DNA of 47,828 bases from the NCBI GenBank assembly GCA_964577215.1, contig CAZNYK010000014.1, positions 1 through 47,828 of the forward strand, given 5' to 3'. The position numbers and the translations under genes were made by a program. This DNA is from UBA2329 sp964577215 (GTDB taxonomy: Bacteria; Bacteroidota; Bacteroidia; Chitinophagales; Saprospiraceae). Below the pieces are notes generated by a model. It saw nothing but the letters and a program-made list of their open reading frames with translations, made no database searches and was not told the origin of the DNA. This document shows, piece after piece, positions 33,601 to 42,079 of this stretch. Within the stretch, counting starts at the first letter, position 1. Every line of letters starts with the position of its first letter.

Positions 33601-36600
33601 ATAACTTCAAGCGTATAAAAGCCTGGTTCTGAAGCGGTAAACGAAGCGCCTTGGTCGGCTACCTGGCTCCCGTTGAAGTACCAGCGGGTTTGGAACGGAT
33701 CGCCGGTGGAAACGTCGGCACTTACCTGTATTTCAAGGGAATCGCAGGTGAGCGTGTCCGGCTGGTTGAATGCCAGCATTGGCAACACTGTACCGTCTTC
33801 CACTATTATGGTATCGCTACCGACACAGAAATTGAAAAGATCGCGCACCGAGACCACGTATGTGCCGGGAGTAGTGGTGCGGGCGTTCAGGGAGGTTTCT
33901 GTTCCCGGCACTAATGCGCCTCCGCCCACGGAAGTCCATTCCACGTCAAAGGAACTGGAATTGGAAACGGTGGCCGAAAAGGTAATTTCAGATTCGTCAC
34001 AGGTAATGAGTTGATCGGGGCCGGCGTTTACGACCGGTACGTCGGCGGTGGGGCTAACCGTTACCGTGTCGGTTGCTATACATCCGTTTACCAGGTCTTC
34101 CACCACTAAGATGAACGTGCCCGGCGTTCCGGTTTCGTAAGTGGCGGTGTTGGATAAAATGGTGTTATCCGGGCTTCGCCAGGAGAAAGCAAGGTCGTTG
34201 GCGCCCGAAGATGCGGAACCGTCCAGGGTGACGGTGGAATTGCATCCCAATACAGGATCGGCGCCTCCTGAAGCGGTGGGGAGAACGGCGCCGTCGGCAA
34301 CGAGAACCGTATCGCGCGCAATGCATCCGGTGGTGGTGTAACGCACTTCGAGTGCATAAGTGCCGGCGCCTATTACTCTGGGCGAAGCGAGGGCTTGATC
34401 TCCTGCGGCAATGGCCCCCCCGTTGGAGGCCGTCCAAAGGTAGCTGACCGTATCGCCTGCGCTGCTGAGGCTTCCGTTAAGCGTTACGGTATCGGAGAGG
34501 CAGGTAGTGAGGAGGTCATCGCCCGCCTCAGCTATGGGAAGATCAGGCTCAAGCACATTTACGGTATCTCTTACTGTACAAGCGCTGCTTCGGTTGGTCA
34601 CTGCGAAGATATAGATGCCCGGGCGAAGAGCAAGGCCTATGGAGTTAGTGTCGGGCATAGCCAACTGTCCGTCTAAGGTAGTCCACTGATAGCCGTAGTC
34701 GGGCCCTTGTGAGCCTTGGCCTGTTATGCCGATCAAAGTTGATCCGTCACAGGGGAAGAAGATGTCCGGACCTGCATCCACAGTAGGCGCATCGGGAGCG
34801 AGGGGCACAAAAAACGTGTCGATGCGGGTGGTGGCGGGTATGTTGTTATCCCTGGTGATGACGATGACCTGCCCAACGGCGAGGTTTCTGCCGAGAAGCG
34901 GCCCGAATTGGAGGGGTTCGGTTTGCCAGGTATTGCCATAGGGTGGCCTGCCGCCTTCAATTACCAATTCAATCTGTCCGTCGTTGGCGCCCGGGCAGCT
35001 TACCGGGGTAATGATGGCTTCCACCAGGATGAGCTTGTCGGCGACGCAGACGCTTCCGTTTCTCCAGATCAGGCTACCCAGACCGGCTGTAGTGAGGACT
35101 CCCGGCGCAGGTTCGCGGATGACCTCTATGGGGTGGCAGGCGCCATCGGCATCTCCGATGGCGGCGAAACACAACTCGAAAAGCACGGTGCTGTCGGGCA
35201 GCATACCGCCGGCGAAGTTGGTCCAGTCAAACTCGACAAGCCCGACATTCGCCTGTGAGGTATTGAACGATCCTAAGCTAAGCCCGGTAAGGGAGGCGAG
35301 GTTTTGGATGCCGGTGAGTTGCAACTGGTTGGGGTTGAAGCTCACATCGAAATGCGCCTCGGTGATGTTGTCGAAACTGGCAACCCGGAACGGCACGCAC
35401 ACTGTATCGCGCCAGAAGGTGTTGAGATTCCCTATGGTCATGAAGAATCCTTCGGGGAAAAGGGAGCAAATCTGCCCGTCCTGGGCGGCGATGCCTACGT
35501 TGTTTCCGTTGGAAAAAGCCGTAACAGCTTCGCGTGCAAGCGGTTCATCCGTAATGGAGACGAATTCACAATCCCCGGGTTGCCCGATTACTACAAAACA
35601 TATTCGGAACAGGGGCGTACCGTCGTCGCGGCTAACCGGCGTCATCGTGCTCCAGTCAAAAGAAAGCGACCCTGATGCCGTACCCTGCTGGTTGAAATTG
35701 ATTAAAGGTACTACCCCGGGCAGGGTTAAACTCTGTATGGAAACAAACTGGAGGTGCAGGGGGTCCCAGTTCAGGGAAAACCTGAAACGGGTAATATCCG
35801 TGAAATTGCTTGCGGAGATATCCACACACACCTGTTCGTTGAGCGTGGCTTCGCCGCCGGCTACTGTGAGGGTTACGCCTGAAGGCTGATTGACTACCAC
35901 CTCGCAGTTGGTGGGATTGATGCCGATATTGGGCGCGTTGAGGTTGCCTATTTGCACAAGCGGTACCTGGCCGGTGAACAAAACCGGGCTGTTTCCTCCC
36001 ACGCCAATGACGGTGAAGCAAATTCTGTAGTGAATAGTTCCGTTGGGAATAAAGGCGTTATTGTTGCCGGTTCGTACCCAATTGACGCCCAGAACGCCCG
36101 CCTGAACGTTGGTAGTGATAAAACTATTGGCCACGTTGAAGTTTGAAATGCCGTTCGTCGTTACGTCCACAACATTCTCAAACCTCAGGATGGCGGGGTT
36201 CCACTCTACCAAATAGTTGAAAGCGGCTACATTGAAAAAATCCTGGGATGTTACTTCCACGCAGAAAGTTTCCCCGAGATTCCTGTCAGGGCCGCAATTG
36301 GCAATGAGCGGCATGCCGGTGGGGTTGCAATCCGAAACCTGAACCCGGCCGTTTTCGGGCAAAACCATGATGTTGAAATTTTGCACAATGGTGTTGCCGA
36401 ATTCAATCGGGGTGGGGTCATTTCCAAAGGAGATGAGAGAGGCTGTTTCACAATCCCCGACTATCCTGAAACAGACCTGGAATATCACCGTGCTGTCCAA
36501 CAGGGTAATGCCCGTACTTTGGGGATTTATGAATGACCATGAAACCGTGATAGTTCCTTCGGGCAGGGTAGGGGGCGTGCCGAAAGAGCCGGCCTGCGAC

Positions 36601-37283
36601 AAGTTGGGCAGTGCGCCCGGGATGATGACGTTTTCAAAATTGAGTACCGTCGAGTCGTAATTGATCGTAAACTGCATGCTGTTGAGATCATCAAAGCCGA
36701 TGACGCGAAAGTCCACGCACACCAAGTCGCCGGAGTTGCCTTCTCTTTGGGAAGCGATCAGCTCTACCGGACGCACGCAGTTGACCACGATGCCATCGTT
36801 ATTGATCAAGCCTACGTTGAGGCAGGAACTGTTGTCTTTGGTCACATAGGGGTTCGGCCCAACGCCGATGGTGGTACTTTCACCGTATGTATTTGACAAC
36901 ATTATGAAACATAGCTTGAAAATGGTGGGCCGGCACTGCCCGAAGCAGTCGTCTAATGTGACGCCCATGGCGCCGGGGGCATTGCATGCTGCCACACTCC
37001 AACTGATAGTAAGGATGCCGCTTGCCGCTGCAGACGCATCGATGTTGGCGGCGGTGAAGCCCGGCAGAGTGGCCATTTGAAAATTATCATACTGGATAAC
37101 ATCCGGGTTCCACCTGACTTGGTAAGTGGTGCCTGTGATGTTGGAAAAGTTGTCCACGGTCACGTCCACACAGAAGCTTTCGCCCTGGCAGGCAGCTTCG
37201 TTGCTGAAATAAAAACCGGGTTGAGCCATCAAACCGGCAATGGATGCCAGGCTCAACGACAGCAATAAAATTATCTTTTTCAT
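30672..37283 (-). CDS. Giant T9SS type B surface protein: five cohesin-like domains, 13 Ig/PKD-like repeats, CHU_C
   Basis: The 2203-aa protein starts at the ATG at 37283, which opens the signal peptide MKKIILLLSLSLASIAGLMA. Five cohesin-like beta modules of about 140 residues follow (roughly residues 20-750), each with a (V/F)CV(D/P/E) strand, a YxVRWNPDVIQYDN-type strand and an (I/L)CF strand. A SprB-type segment (SCPGANDGQIELVIEGGRPPY) comes next, then 13 repeats of about 85 residues (about 833-1935). Each repeat has a Cys near its start and a G-x-Y-x-L-x-V-x(5)-GC-x(3)-DT end. An extra partial unit, a cadherin-like stretch and a C-terminal gliding-motility CHU_C domain (NAITPNGDGLNDEL to DVTVVR) complete it. 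The type B signal implies T9SS export and surface anchoring. It lies directly behind a porP/sprF gene. A role in adhesion, aggregation or gliding is likely but not proven. Confidence 0.88.
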   Translation of the reverse strand: MKKIILLLSLSLASIAGLMAQPGFYFSNEAACQGESFCVDVTVDNFSNITGTTYQVRWNPDVIQYDNFQMATLPGFTAANIDASAAASGILTISWSVAACNAPGAMGVTLDDCFGQCRPTIFKLCFIMLSNTYGESTTIGVGPNPYVTKDNSSCLNVGLINNDGIVVNCVRPVELIASQREGNSGDLVCVDFRVIGFDDLNSMQFTINYDSTVLNFENVIIPGALPNLSQAGSFGTPPTLPEGTITVSWSFINPQSTGITLLDSTVIFQVCFRIVGDCETASLISFGNDPTPIEFGNTIVQNFNIMVLPENGRVQVSDCNPTGMPLIANCGPDRNLGETFCVEVTSQDFFNVAAFNYLVEWNPAILRFENVVDVTTNGISNFNVANSFITTNVQAGVLGVNWVRTGNNNAFIPNGTIHYRICFTVIGVGGNSPVLFTGQVPLVQIGNLNAPNIGINPTNCEVVVNQPSGVTLTVAGGEATLNEQVCVDISASNFTDITRFRFSLNWDPLHLQFVSIQSLTLPGVVPLINFNQQGTASGSLSFDWSTMTPVSRDDGTPLFRICFVVIGQPGDCEFVSITDEPLAREAVTAFSNGNNVGIAAQDGQICSLFPEGFFMTIGNLNTFWRDTVCVPFRVASFDNITEAHFDVSFNPNQLQLTGIQNLASLTGLSLGSFNTSQANVGLVEFDWTNFAGGMLPDSTVLFELCFAAIGDADGACHPIEVIREPAPGVLTTAGLGSLIWRNGSVCVADKLILVEAIITPVSCPGANDGQIELVIEGGRPPYGNTWQTEPLQFGPLLGRNLAVGQVIVITRDNNIPATTRIDTFFVPLAPDAPTVDAGPDIFFPCDGSTLIGITGQGSQGPDYGYQWTTLDGQLAMPDTNSIGLALRPGIYIFAVTNRSSACTVRDTVNVLEPDLPIAEAGDDLLTTCLSDTVTLNGSLSSAGDTVSYLWTASNGGAIAAGDQALASPRVIGAGTYALEVRYTTTGCIARDTVLVADGAVLPTASGGADPVLGCNSTVTLDGSASSGANDLAFSWRSPDNTILSNTATYETGTPGTFILVVEDLVNGCIATDTVTVSPTADVPVVNAGPDQLITCDESEITFSATVSNSSSFDVEWTSVGGGALVPGTETSLNARTTTPGTYVVSVRDLFNFCVGSDTIIVEDGTVLPMLAFNQPDTLTCDSLEIQVSADVSTGDPFQTRWYFNGSQVADQGASFTASEPGFYTLEVINIVTGCVSIDSIQVFRDLSAPTVGIAPPSDWTCTFDTIPMSGIIISGEVPGLLFEWESSAGEESIVGSSVQNPVITAPGVYTFRAINPFTGCAGEATATVEADSVSPTASAGMDREIGCGGESVFLSGSGTAGVNPVSFAWIGPNGNQITTSDTITVSEFGSYIFQVIDQVNGCVGADTVQVLSSTDVPDVVINAQDTLRLDCNSDTLTLPGQISFAGDFTFEWIVLSGGQLIPGTETSQTPRTITGGFYVLRATNTSNLCFASDTVVVIADREPPVAMAGPDFTLNCTTPSFRLSSEGSAQGPNITYNWYRSSLDSLIAGGTDAHIIQTAGTYILEVINSLNGCVATDTAVISQDGIPPQVSVLTQSIELFITCTNPEVTANIAYTPADPEFNIEWTISSPTGNFVSISADSLSITVDEPGIYTIRVINPENGCVGENEVVVELDTDLPDVVINATPGSEINCTTSTLSLNGSGSSTGPDFSYEWNAIQGGPLNPVTPLQVTTGTPGIYELVVTDNANGCINRDTIEITENRVLPTATIAEPQALSCLLTQVLLNANGSSSGTGFNITWNGLDGGVVSPAGNPLQVNISTGGRYELVILNTANGCEARDTVTVQADINPPVANAGADREISCNGTNVTLDGTASGPAGNITFAWSAISGGGPINGTSIASPVVNTAGTYQLIVTDNVNGCRDTATVMVRIAGNLPDAMAGEDEQVCGGEITLNAILPSGVTGRWTSLGSAVVSMPASASTTVSNAQPGDNRFVWTLSTAECLNYSADTITISVQRAPVAGNDQLTLASGQLRGSVNMVANDQLFGAPGFVLTVLTAPTIGQVDSIVDGVLFFSVAPGTAGQDQLRYQICNSECPDLCATAFVQINVEKTEVVYNRPNAITPNGDGLNDELIFEQLLLAPDQYPNNELIIFNRWNDIVFRASPYLNDWRGANQSGQELPQGTYYYILRLNISEGEILVGDVTVVR
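31490..34797 (-). repeat. Thirteen tandem Ig/PKD-like repeat units inside the giant protein
   Basis: About 254 bp per unit on average. Each begins with a Pro-rich linker, then an A-G-x-D-like turn, a Cys, a strand, a central Trp (F-x-W or Y-x-W), and ends with GC or a Cys and D-T. Two Cys per unit suggest one disulfide in each domain. The units are divergent in DNA, so the array should be assembly-stable. Boundaries are approximate. Confidence 0.8.
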
Positions 37284-37354
37284 GCGGCGGTTGGATTTGA
37301 AAAGAATGGTTTCAATAGTCATGGGAGAACATATTGTGTCTGAGAAAAACAGCA

Positions 37355-38308
37355 TCAGCGATCCAGCGAAATGGTCAGGTTGATCTCGTGCGTTGCGCCT
37401 ACGGAAGGCCCGAACGAACTGAATGAGTAATCAAATCCATAGCCGATGCGGAAAACATTGTCGAAGCCGAGGCTTTCCCCGAGCAGAAAGCCGGTTTCCA
37501 GGTGCACCGCTTTTGCAGTGGACATACCCGCTCCGACCCAAAGGCTTCCGGGTATCTGGTAGCGGAGGTTGAGGTCCACGTTGAGCGGAGCGTTGGGAGC
37601 GTATTTGAAAAGGAGGGAAGGTTCGAGGAATCCATCGTCGCCGACGAACTTGTAGAACCCGAGGGTTCCGTAAATGTGTTGGACCCGCTTGGTGTAGAAT
37701 TGCCCGTTTTCGTTTTTGAAAGTCAGGTCGAGGCCCAGCGCCTGCGGCAGGGAAACGCCGGAGTAGAACATGTCGCCGCTTCCGAGCATTTGGTAGTAAT
37801 ACACTCCGAGGCCTACGTCGGGGAATATCCGGGTTTGGTTGGCGGAGCCCAGCACGTCGCCGGGGTCGCGCAGGAACAGCTCCGAAGCCTTTACCCGGTA
37901 TTGCACGGCGCCCGCTGTGAGGGCAATGGCAAAGCCTCCGTATTCGGGATCGGAACTGACCACGCCGCCGAACCGGCCGTAGATGCCGGTAAAGCCGGTG
38001 GGGCCTGTTTGGTCATTGATGATGTGGCCGCCGAGCAAAGGGGTCACACCGGCAAAGCGTTTGTTGATGAAAGACATGCGCAGCGTTTGGGTGCGCGGCC
38101 CGGCCGCAAGGCCTGCCCACTGGGCGCGATACGAGGCGCCGAAAGTCAGATTGGAGCCGAAAGCAAGGAAATCACTCTCCATCGCTGCCGGATTGAGGAT
38201 CACGGCGTTTTCGCGATATTGCGTGAAGAGGTTGAGCTGTTGGCCCGTAAGGGAGATGCTGCAATGAAGCAGCGCCACGGCTGAAAGCGTGCGTAGTAAT
38301 ACATTCAT
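37355..38308 (-). CDS. PorP/SprF family type IX secretion system membrane protein
   Basis: The 317-aa protein has a signal peptide (ends SLTGQ) and then the family opening QLNLFTQYRENAVILNPAAME (QYRENAVILNPA corresponds to the usual QYMxNxxxxNPAYAG). A beta-barrel-rich remainder ends NLTISLDR. PorP/SprF proteins are outer-membrane partners needed to secrete or anchor specific CHU_C (type B) cargo. It precedes the giant protein by 71 bp on the same strand, so the pair is probably one operon and one export module. In the sprB-sprF pair of Flavobacterium the cargo gene comes first; here the order is reversed. Confidence 0.93.
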   Translation of the reverse strand: MNVLLRTLSAVALLHCSISLTGQQLNLFTQYRENAVILNPAAMESDFLAFGSNLTFGASYRAQWAGLAAGPRTQTLRMSFINKRFAGVTPLLGGHIINDQTGPTGFTGIYGRFGGVVSSDPEYGGFAIALTAGAVQYRVKASELFLRDPGDVLGSANQTRIFPDVGLGVYYYQMLGSGDMFYSGVSLPQALGLDLTFKNENGQFYTKRVQHIYGTLGFYKFVGDDGFLEPSLLFKYAPNAPLNVDLNLRYQIPGSLWVGAGMSTAKAVHLETGFLLGESLGFDNVFRIGYGFDYSFSSFGPSVGATHEINLTISLDR

Positions 38309-38362
38309 GGGATGAGTGCGTTTTTGAGATTCCCAAATTAAAAAACCAATATTGTTGCGCCA

Positions 38363-38411
38363 CCCACGAAAAGGAGGCTGTTAACATGCTGAAACGTTAA
38401 ATAATCGTGGG
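38363..38411. promoter_or_regulatory. Nested inverted repeat upstream of the porP gene
   Basis: CCCACGA (38363-38369) pairs with TCGTGGG (38405-38411). Inside it, TTAAC (38381-38385) pairs with GTTAA (38396-38400). It lies 55-103 bp upstream of the porP ATG, within the non-coding 38309-38538 region, so it could be an operator, part of an RNA leader or the terminator of the SUI1 gene. Confidence 0.35.
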
Positions 38412-38486
38412 CTTTCTCACAGCAGCTTTTGAAGAGATAAAAGCGGATGCAAATATCGGAGGGTTTTGGGAAAAAAGCATCACCGC

Positions 38487-38503
38487 TCGTAAATAATTTA
38501 CGA
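38487..38503. promoter_or_regulatory. 17-nt perfect palindrome between SUI1 and porP genes
   Basis: TCGTAAATAATTTACGA has 8-bp perfect arms around a central A. Palindromes of this length and AT-rich core are typical of dimeric repressor sites. It lies 36 bp past the SUI1 stop and about 180 bp before the porP start. No regulator gene adjoins it. Confidence 0.4.
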
Positions 38504-38538
38504 ACCGGCGAATTTTTAACTTTTTCGCGTTGCTCCGG

Positions 38539-38889
38539 CTATCCCCCGGAACGCTTGGTGCGGGAATACCCCTCCTTGAGGAGAAGTTGCATCACCCTGT
38601 CGCGGTGATCTCCCTGTACCATGATCTCTCCGTCCTTCACCGCGCCGCCTACGCCGCATTTGGTTTTGAGCATTTTGCCGAGAAGTTCCAAGGCTTCCAA
38701 TGGGCCGACAAAGCCGGTGACGAGCGTCACTTCCTTGCCGCCCCGGTGTTTGCGATCCAATGACACCCTCAGGTTCTGTTTGTCAGGAGGCAAAAGCCCT
38801 GGTTCTTCCTCTTCTTCATACCGGAATTCAAAATCCGGATCGGTGGAGAACACGACGCCGTCGCGGTTTTTGTTTTTTTTATTTCCCAT
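38539..38889 (-). CDS. SUI1/eIF1-like translation factor (YciH family)
   Basis: The 116-aa product has a Lys/Asp-rich N-terminal tail (GNKKNKNRDG) and the SUI1 fold with LRVSLDRKHRGGKEVTLVTGF, then LLGKMLKTKCGVGGAVKDGEIMVQGDHRDRV. This last segment is the signature of SUI1/YciH proteins, which bind the small ribosomal subunit and check initiation accuracy. It is a normal family length. It is separated by 110 bp from dnaG upstream (same strand), and ends before the porP promoter region. Confidence 0.95.
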   Translation of the reverse strand: MGNKKNKNRDGVVFSTDPDFEFRYEEEEEPGLLPPDKQNLRVSLDRKHRGGKEVTLVTGFVGPLEALELLGKMLKTKCGVGGAVKDGEIMVQGDHRDRVMQLLLKEGYSRTKRSGG

Positions 38890-38999
38890 TGCTGTTGTCT
38901 GTTTGCTTTTTCCCTTTTACCACGCCTTTGTCGTGGCAAGCCTTTTTCCTTCTTCCGGCAACGTGTGGAAGAATCTGCACCCCCATCATCTATTTTGCC

Positions 39000-40997
39000 T
39001 TACTTGAGAATCACTGTGCCCAGTTCTGCCGCAAGGCCGTTCCGCAGTTCAAGCAGCCGTTGATGCACCTTGAGATGGGCCATCAGGCGTTCGGAATCGC
39101 CAGAAGCGGTCAGTTCGTTTATCCGGACCTGGTTGTGGTCAAACATGCGCATGATCTTTCGCAATTTGAAGCGTTTGAGTGCCTGTATGCTGTCCTCCAA
39201 GAAATTCTGTTCGGGCATTTTCTGCATGCGCAGGTAGATGTCCCATTTATTTGCCCAGTTTTCGCTGTAGTCATAAGGCTCTGAGAGGAGGTTTACTGCC
39301 AACCGGCTAATGTCCGGATCGGAGTGGTGCAGGAAGTAGTTGGGGTTTAAGGCTGTTCTTTTGTTTTCAAGGCATTTCATCGTTTCCTTCACTATCCTGG
39401 CATACAAGGCGTTGTCAAATTCGTCTAAGACGTCCTCTATATTGCTCAGCACAAACTCCGCCACCGAGATGTGGTCTTCTTTGTCAAACTCTTCTTTACC
39501 GAAGGCGATGAGAATGCGGGCGATGTCCTTTTCCTGGAATTCGTCGCCGGCTACAGCTGCCTTGCGGGCTTTTTCATCCGTTTCCATTTGGCCTGCGGCC
39601 ACAGGCGCCGCGGTATCAGAGTCGCTGACATTACCGGTGGGCGGGCGGTTGTTTTCCCTGCCCGGAGCTTGTTTTTTCTGAAGCTGGGCCGCTACTAATT
39701 TATTGGTTTCACTCATCAGGACTTGCTCATCCACCTGCACAACGCGTGCGCACTCCTGTACGAAGAGGGAGCGTTTTACCGGATCGGGAATGCGGGCGAT
39801 GCTGCTCACGATGTCCCGCACGACGCCGCTTCTCTTCACGGGGTCGGCCCCGGCTTCCTGTAAGAGCATATCTGCTTTAAAGAGAATGAAATCTTTGGCT
39901 TCTGTTTCGATGTAAGCGGCAAAAGCGGCTGCTCCCACTTTGGAGAGATAGGAGTCGGGGTCCTCGCCGTCGGGCAGCAGCACGATGCGTACGTTGAGGT
40001 CTTGTTCCAGCACTAAGTCGAGACCGCGCAAAGCTGCTTTTATACCTGCGGGGTCACCATCGTAGAGTATCTTGACATTGGGCGTATTGCGCTTGATAAG
40101 CCCTATCTGTTCCACGGTCAGCGCCGTGCCCGAGGAAGCCACCACATTTTCGATGCCTGCCTGGTGCAGGGAGATCACATCGGTATAACCCTCCACGAGA
40201 ATGCATTCGTCTTTTTCGCGGATGGCTTTGCGTGCCTGGTATGCGCCATACAGCACCTTGCTTTTCAGGTATATGTCGCTTTCCGGGGAATTGATGTACT
40301 TCGGCGCTTTGGCGTCTTTGGTCATGATGCGGCCGGCAAAGGCGATGACCTTGCCGCTCAGTCCGTGGATGGGGAATATGACCCGGTCGCGGAAGAAATC
40401 GCGGGGGGGCAGGTTGCGGGCCGGATCCCCGGGGCTGGCAAGGCCGAGTTGCACTAAGAGGTCCATGCCGTAACCTGCGCCGAGGGCGGTGGTGGTGAAC
40501 AAATCGCGCTGTTCGGATGCATAGCCGAGGCCGAATTTTTGAATAGTCTCCTCGCGAAACCCTCTTTCGCGGAAATAGCTGAGCCCGATGCTTCGGCCTT
40601 TATCGGTATGAAAGAGCTGGTTTTGGAAGAACTCCAGCGCGTATTGATTCACAAGATAAAGGCTGTCGGCAATGCGGCGCTCTTCTATGGCTTCCTGGGA
40701 ACTTACCGTTTCCTCTACCTCTATGCCGTATTTTTTGGCGATGTAACGCAATGCCTCCGGGAAGGTGAAGTGCTCCAGCTCGATGAGGAATTGCACGGCG
40801 TTGCCGCCCTTGCCGCAGCCGAAACACTTGAATATATTGCGAGTAGGAGAGACGTTGAAAGAGGGCGTTTTTTCGTGGTGAAAAGGGCACAGGCCGATCA
40901 GGTTGGTACCCCGGCGGCGCAGCGCCACGAAGTCTTGAACGATATCCTCGATCTTGACGGTATCGAGGATTTCCTGAACGCTTTTTTGAGTGATCAA
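39000..40997 (-). CDS. dnaG: DNA primase DnaG
   Basis: DnaG synthesises RNA primers for replication forks. The 665-aa product has the CHC2-type zinc-binding domain (C37, H40, C58, C61 in LCPFHHEK and CFGCGKGG), the primase core with the Toprim motif VEGYTDV (E269, D273) and DGDPAG (313-318), and a C-terminal helicase-binding region after residue about 440. The start is a TTG (40997): MITQKSVQEIL aligns with the family N-terminus and no ATG or GTG is available upstream in a plausible place. It lies 98 bp downstream of ybbR on the same strand. Nothing appears damaged. Confidence 0.96.
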   Translation of the reverse strand: MITQKSVQEILDTVKIEDIVQDFVALRRRGTNLIGLCPFHHEKTPSFNVSPTRNIFKCFGCGKGGNAVQFLIELEHFTFPEALRYIAKKYGIEVEETVSSQEAIEERRIADSLYLVNQYALEFFQNQLFHTDKGRSIGLSYFRERGFREETIQKFGLGYASEQRDLFTTTALGAGYGMDLLVQLGLASPGDPARNLPPRDFFRDRVIFPIHGLSGKVIAFAGRIMTKDAKAPKYINSPESDIYLKSKVLYGAYQARKAIREKDECILVEGYTDVISLHQAGIENVVASSGTALTVEQIGLIKRNTPNVKILYDGDPAGIKAALRGLDLVLEQDLNVRIVLLPDGEDPDSYLSKVGAAAFAAYIETEAKDFILFKADMLLQEAGADPVKRSGVVRDIVSSIARIPDPVKRSLFVQECARVVQVDEQVLMSETNKLVAAQLQKKQAPGRENNRPPTGNVSDSDTAAPVAAGQMETDEKARKAAVAGDEFQEKDIARILIAFGKEEFDKEDHISVAEFVLSNIEDVLDEFDNALYARIVKETMKCLENKRTALNPNYFLHHSDPDISRLAVNLLSEPYDYSENWANKWDIYLRMQKMPEQNFLEDSIQALKRFKLRKIMRMFDHNQVRINELTASGDSERLMAHLKVHQRLLELRNGLAAELGTVILK

Positions 40998-41095
40998 ATC
41001 GATGGTGTTTTATACCCGGCGCCTGCCCGGATGCGGCAGGGAAATCCGGGGAGCCCGGCGGCTTGAGCATAGAACAGCAGGAAAGGGGAAAAATA

Positions 41096-42079
41096 TTATT
41101 TCACTAAAAAAAATTCTACTGATTTAGGTGAGAACCTGATGTTTTTGACGTGCTCCGGGTACTTGGTCAATTGCAACAGTACGGTGTTGCGCTGTTCCTT
41201 TTGGAGTCTCAGCCCTTCGAGATCGGCAATGATCTCGAAGTCCCCTGCATCAATCTGGTCGTAATGGCTCAAGCCCACCACGCATGTCAGTTGTATGGTT
41301 TGGGGGAACACCCGCACGCTGTCGGCGGTGCTTCGCACCCTTACAGGTACCCAGAACGACTGCTCGGAGAATTGTTCCACCTGGACTTTTACCTCCACTT
41401 TGTCGGCCGTTACGTGTACGCCTGCCGGCGGTTGCCGGAGCGCAACCGACTTTGAGACGGTAGCGCGCAGATCGGTAAGTACCAGGGAATCAGTTTCCCA
41501 TTGATCGAAACCGGAGAGCACGGATTCCGGGCCGGTGAGGGTTACGGAGTCGGGAGCGACTGCCGGCTTGTCCAGCATTTGGTATCCTTGTTCAAAAGAG
41601 AATCTTTGCAGAAGCCGGACGGGAACGCGCCTTGTTTCTTTGGGCTCGAGCAACAGTACGATGTCGTCGTAGTTCAACTCCATTATGCTCATATTGCCGG
41701 AGGATAAGCGATTGAGGAGATCGCTGCGCAATTGCCCTCTGCTCAGCACGAACCGGTCCTGAACATTGCGCAAATCGTAGGAAAGCCCGATCTGCGAACG
41801 CCGGAGGAACTCGTAGAGCAATTCCCATCCTGTGCCCTGCAGGGTGGCCACGATATCCTGGGGCGGCATTTCAGAAAATGCCTTGCCTTCCGGAAGGCTG
41901 AAATACAGCTCTACGGTTTTTTCTGTCCGGTAGGTTTGGGAGAGTTTCACCAACAACCAGAAGAAAAGGGCGATTCCCATGCAGATACCCAGCAGGCGGC
42001 GGTCCTCGCCTTTCGGGAATTTAATTGGAATCCTTGTCGTCCTCTTTCGGCTTGTTTTTTCCTCCGGCATAGACGGCAT
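41096..42079 (-). CDS. YbbR-like domain protein (CdaR-type)
   Basis: The 327-aa product has one N-terminal transmembrane segment (about 30-48, LLGICMGIALFFWLLVKLS) and an extracytoplasmic part with several YbbR-like beta modules (VPVRLLQRFSFEQGYQMLDKPAVAPDSVTLTGPE; split motifs VPVRLL and PDSVTLTGP). In Firmicutes the YbbR protein CdaR binds and modulates the diadenylate cyclase CdaA, so this is a candidate partner of the cdaA at 26410. It overlaps the end of yajC by 59 bp (start 42079; ATG 42070 is an alternative). The yajC-ybbR order is conserved in Bacteroidota. Confidence 0.88.
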   Translation of the reverse strand: MPSMPEEKTSRKRTTRIPIKFPKGEDRRLLGICMGIALFFWLLVKLSQTYRTEKTVELYFSLPEGKAFSEMPPQDIVATLQGTGWELLYEFLRRSQIGLSYDLRNVQDRFVLSRGQLRSDLLNRLSSGNMSIMELNYDDIVLLLEPKETRRVPVRLLQRFSFEQGYQMLDKPAVAPDSVTLTGPESVLSGFDQWETDSLVLTDLRATVSKSVALRQPPAGVHVTADKVEVKVQVEQFSEQSFWVPVRVRSTADSVRVFPQTIQLTCVVGLSHYDQIDAGDFEIIADLEGLRLQKEQRNTVLLQLTKYPEHVKNIRFSPKSVEFFLVK

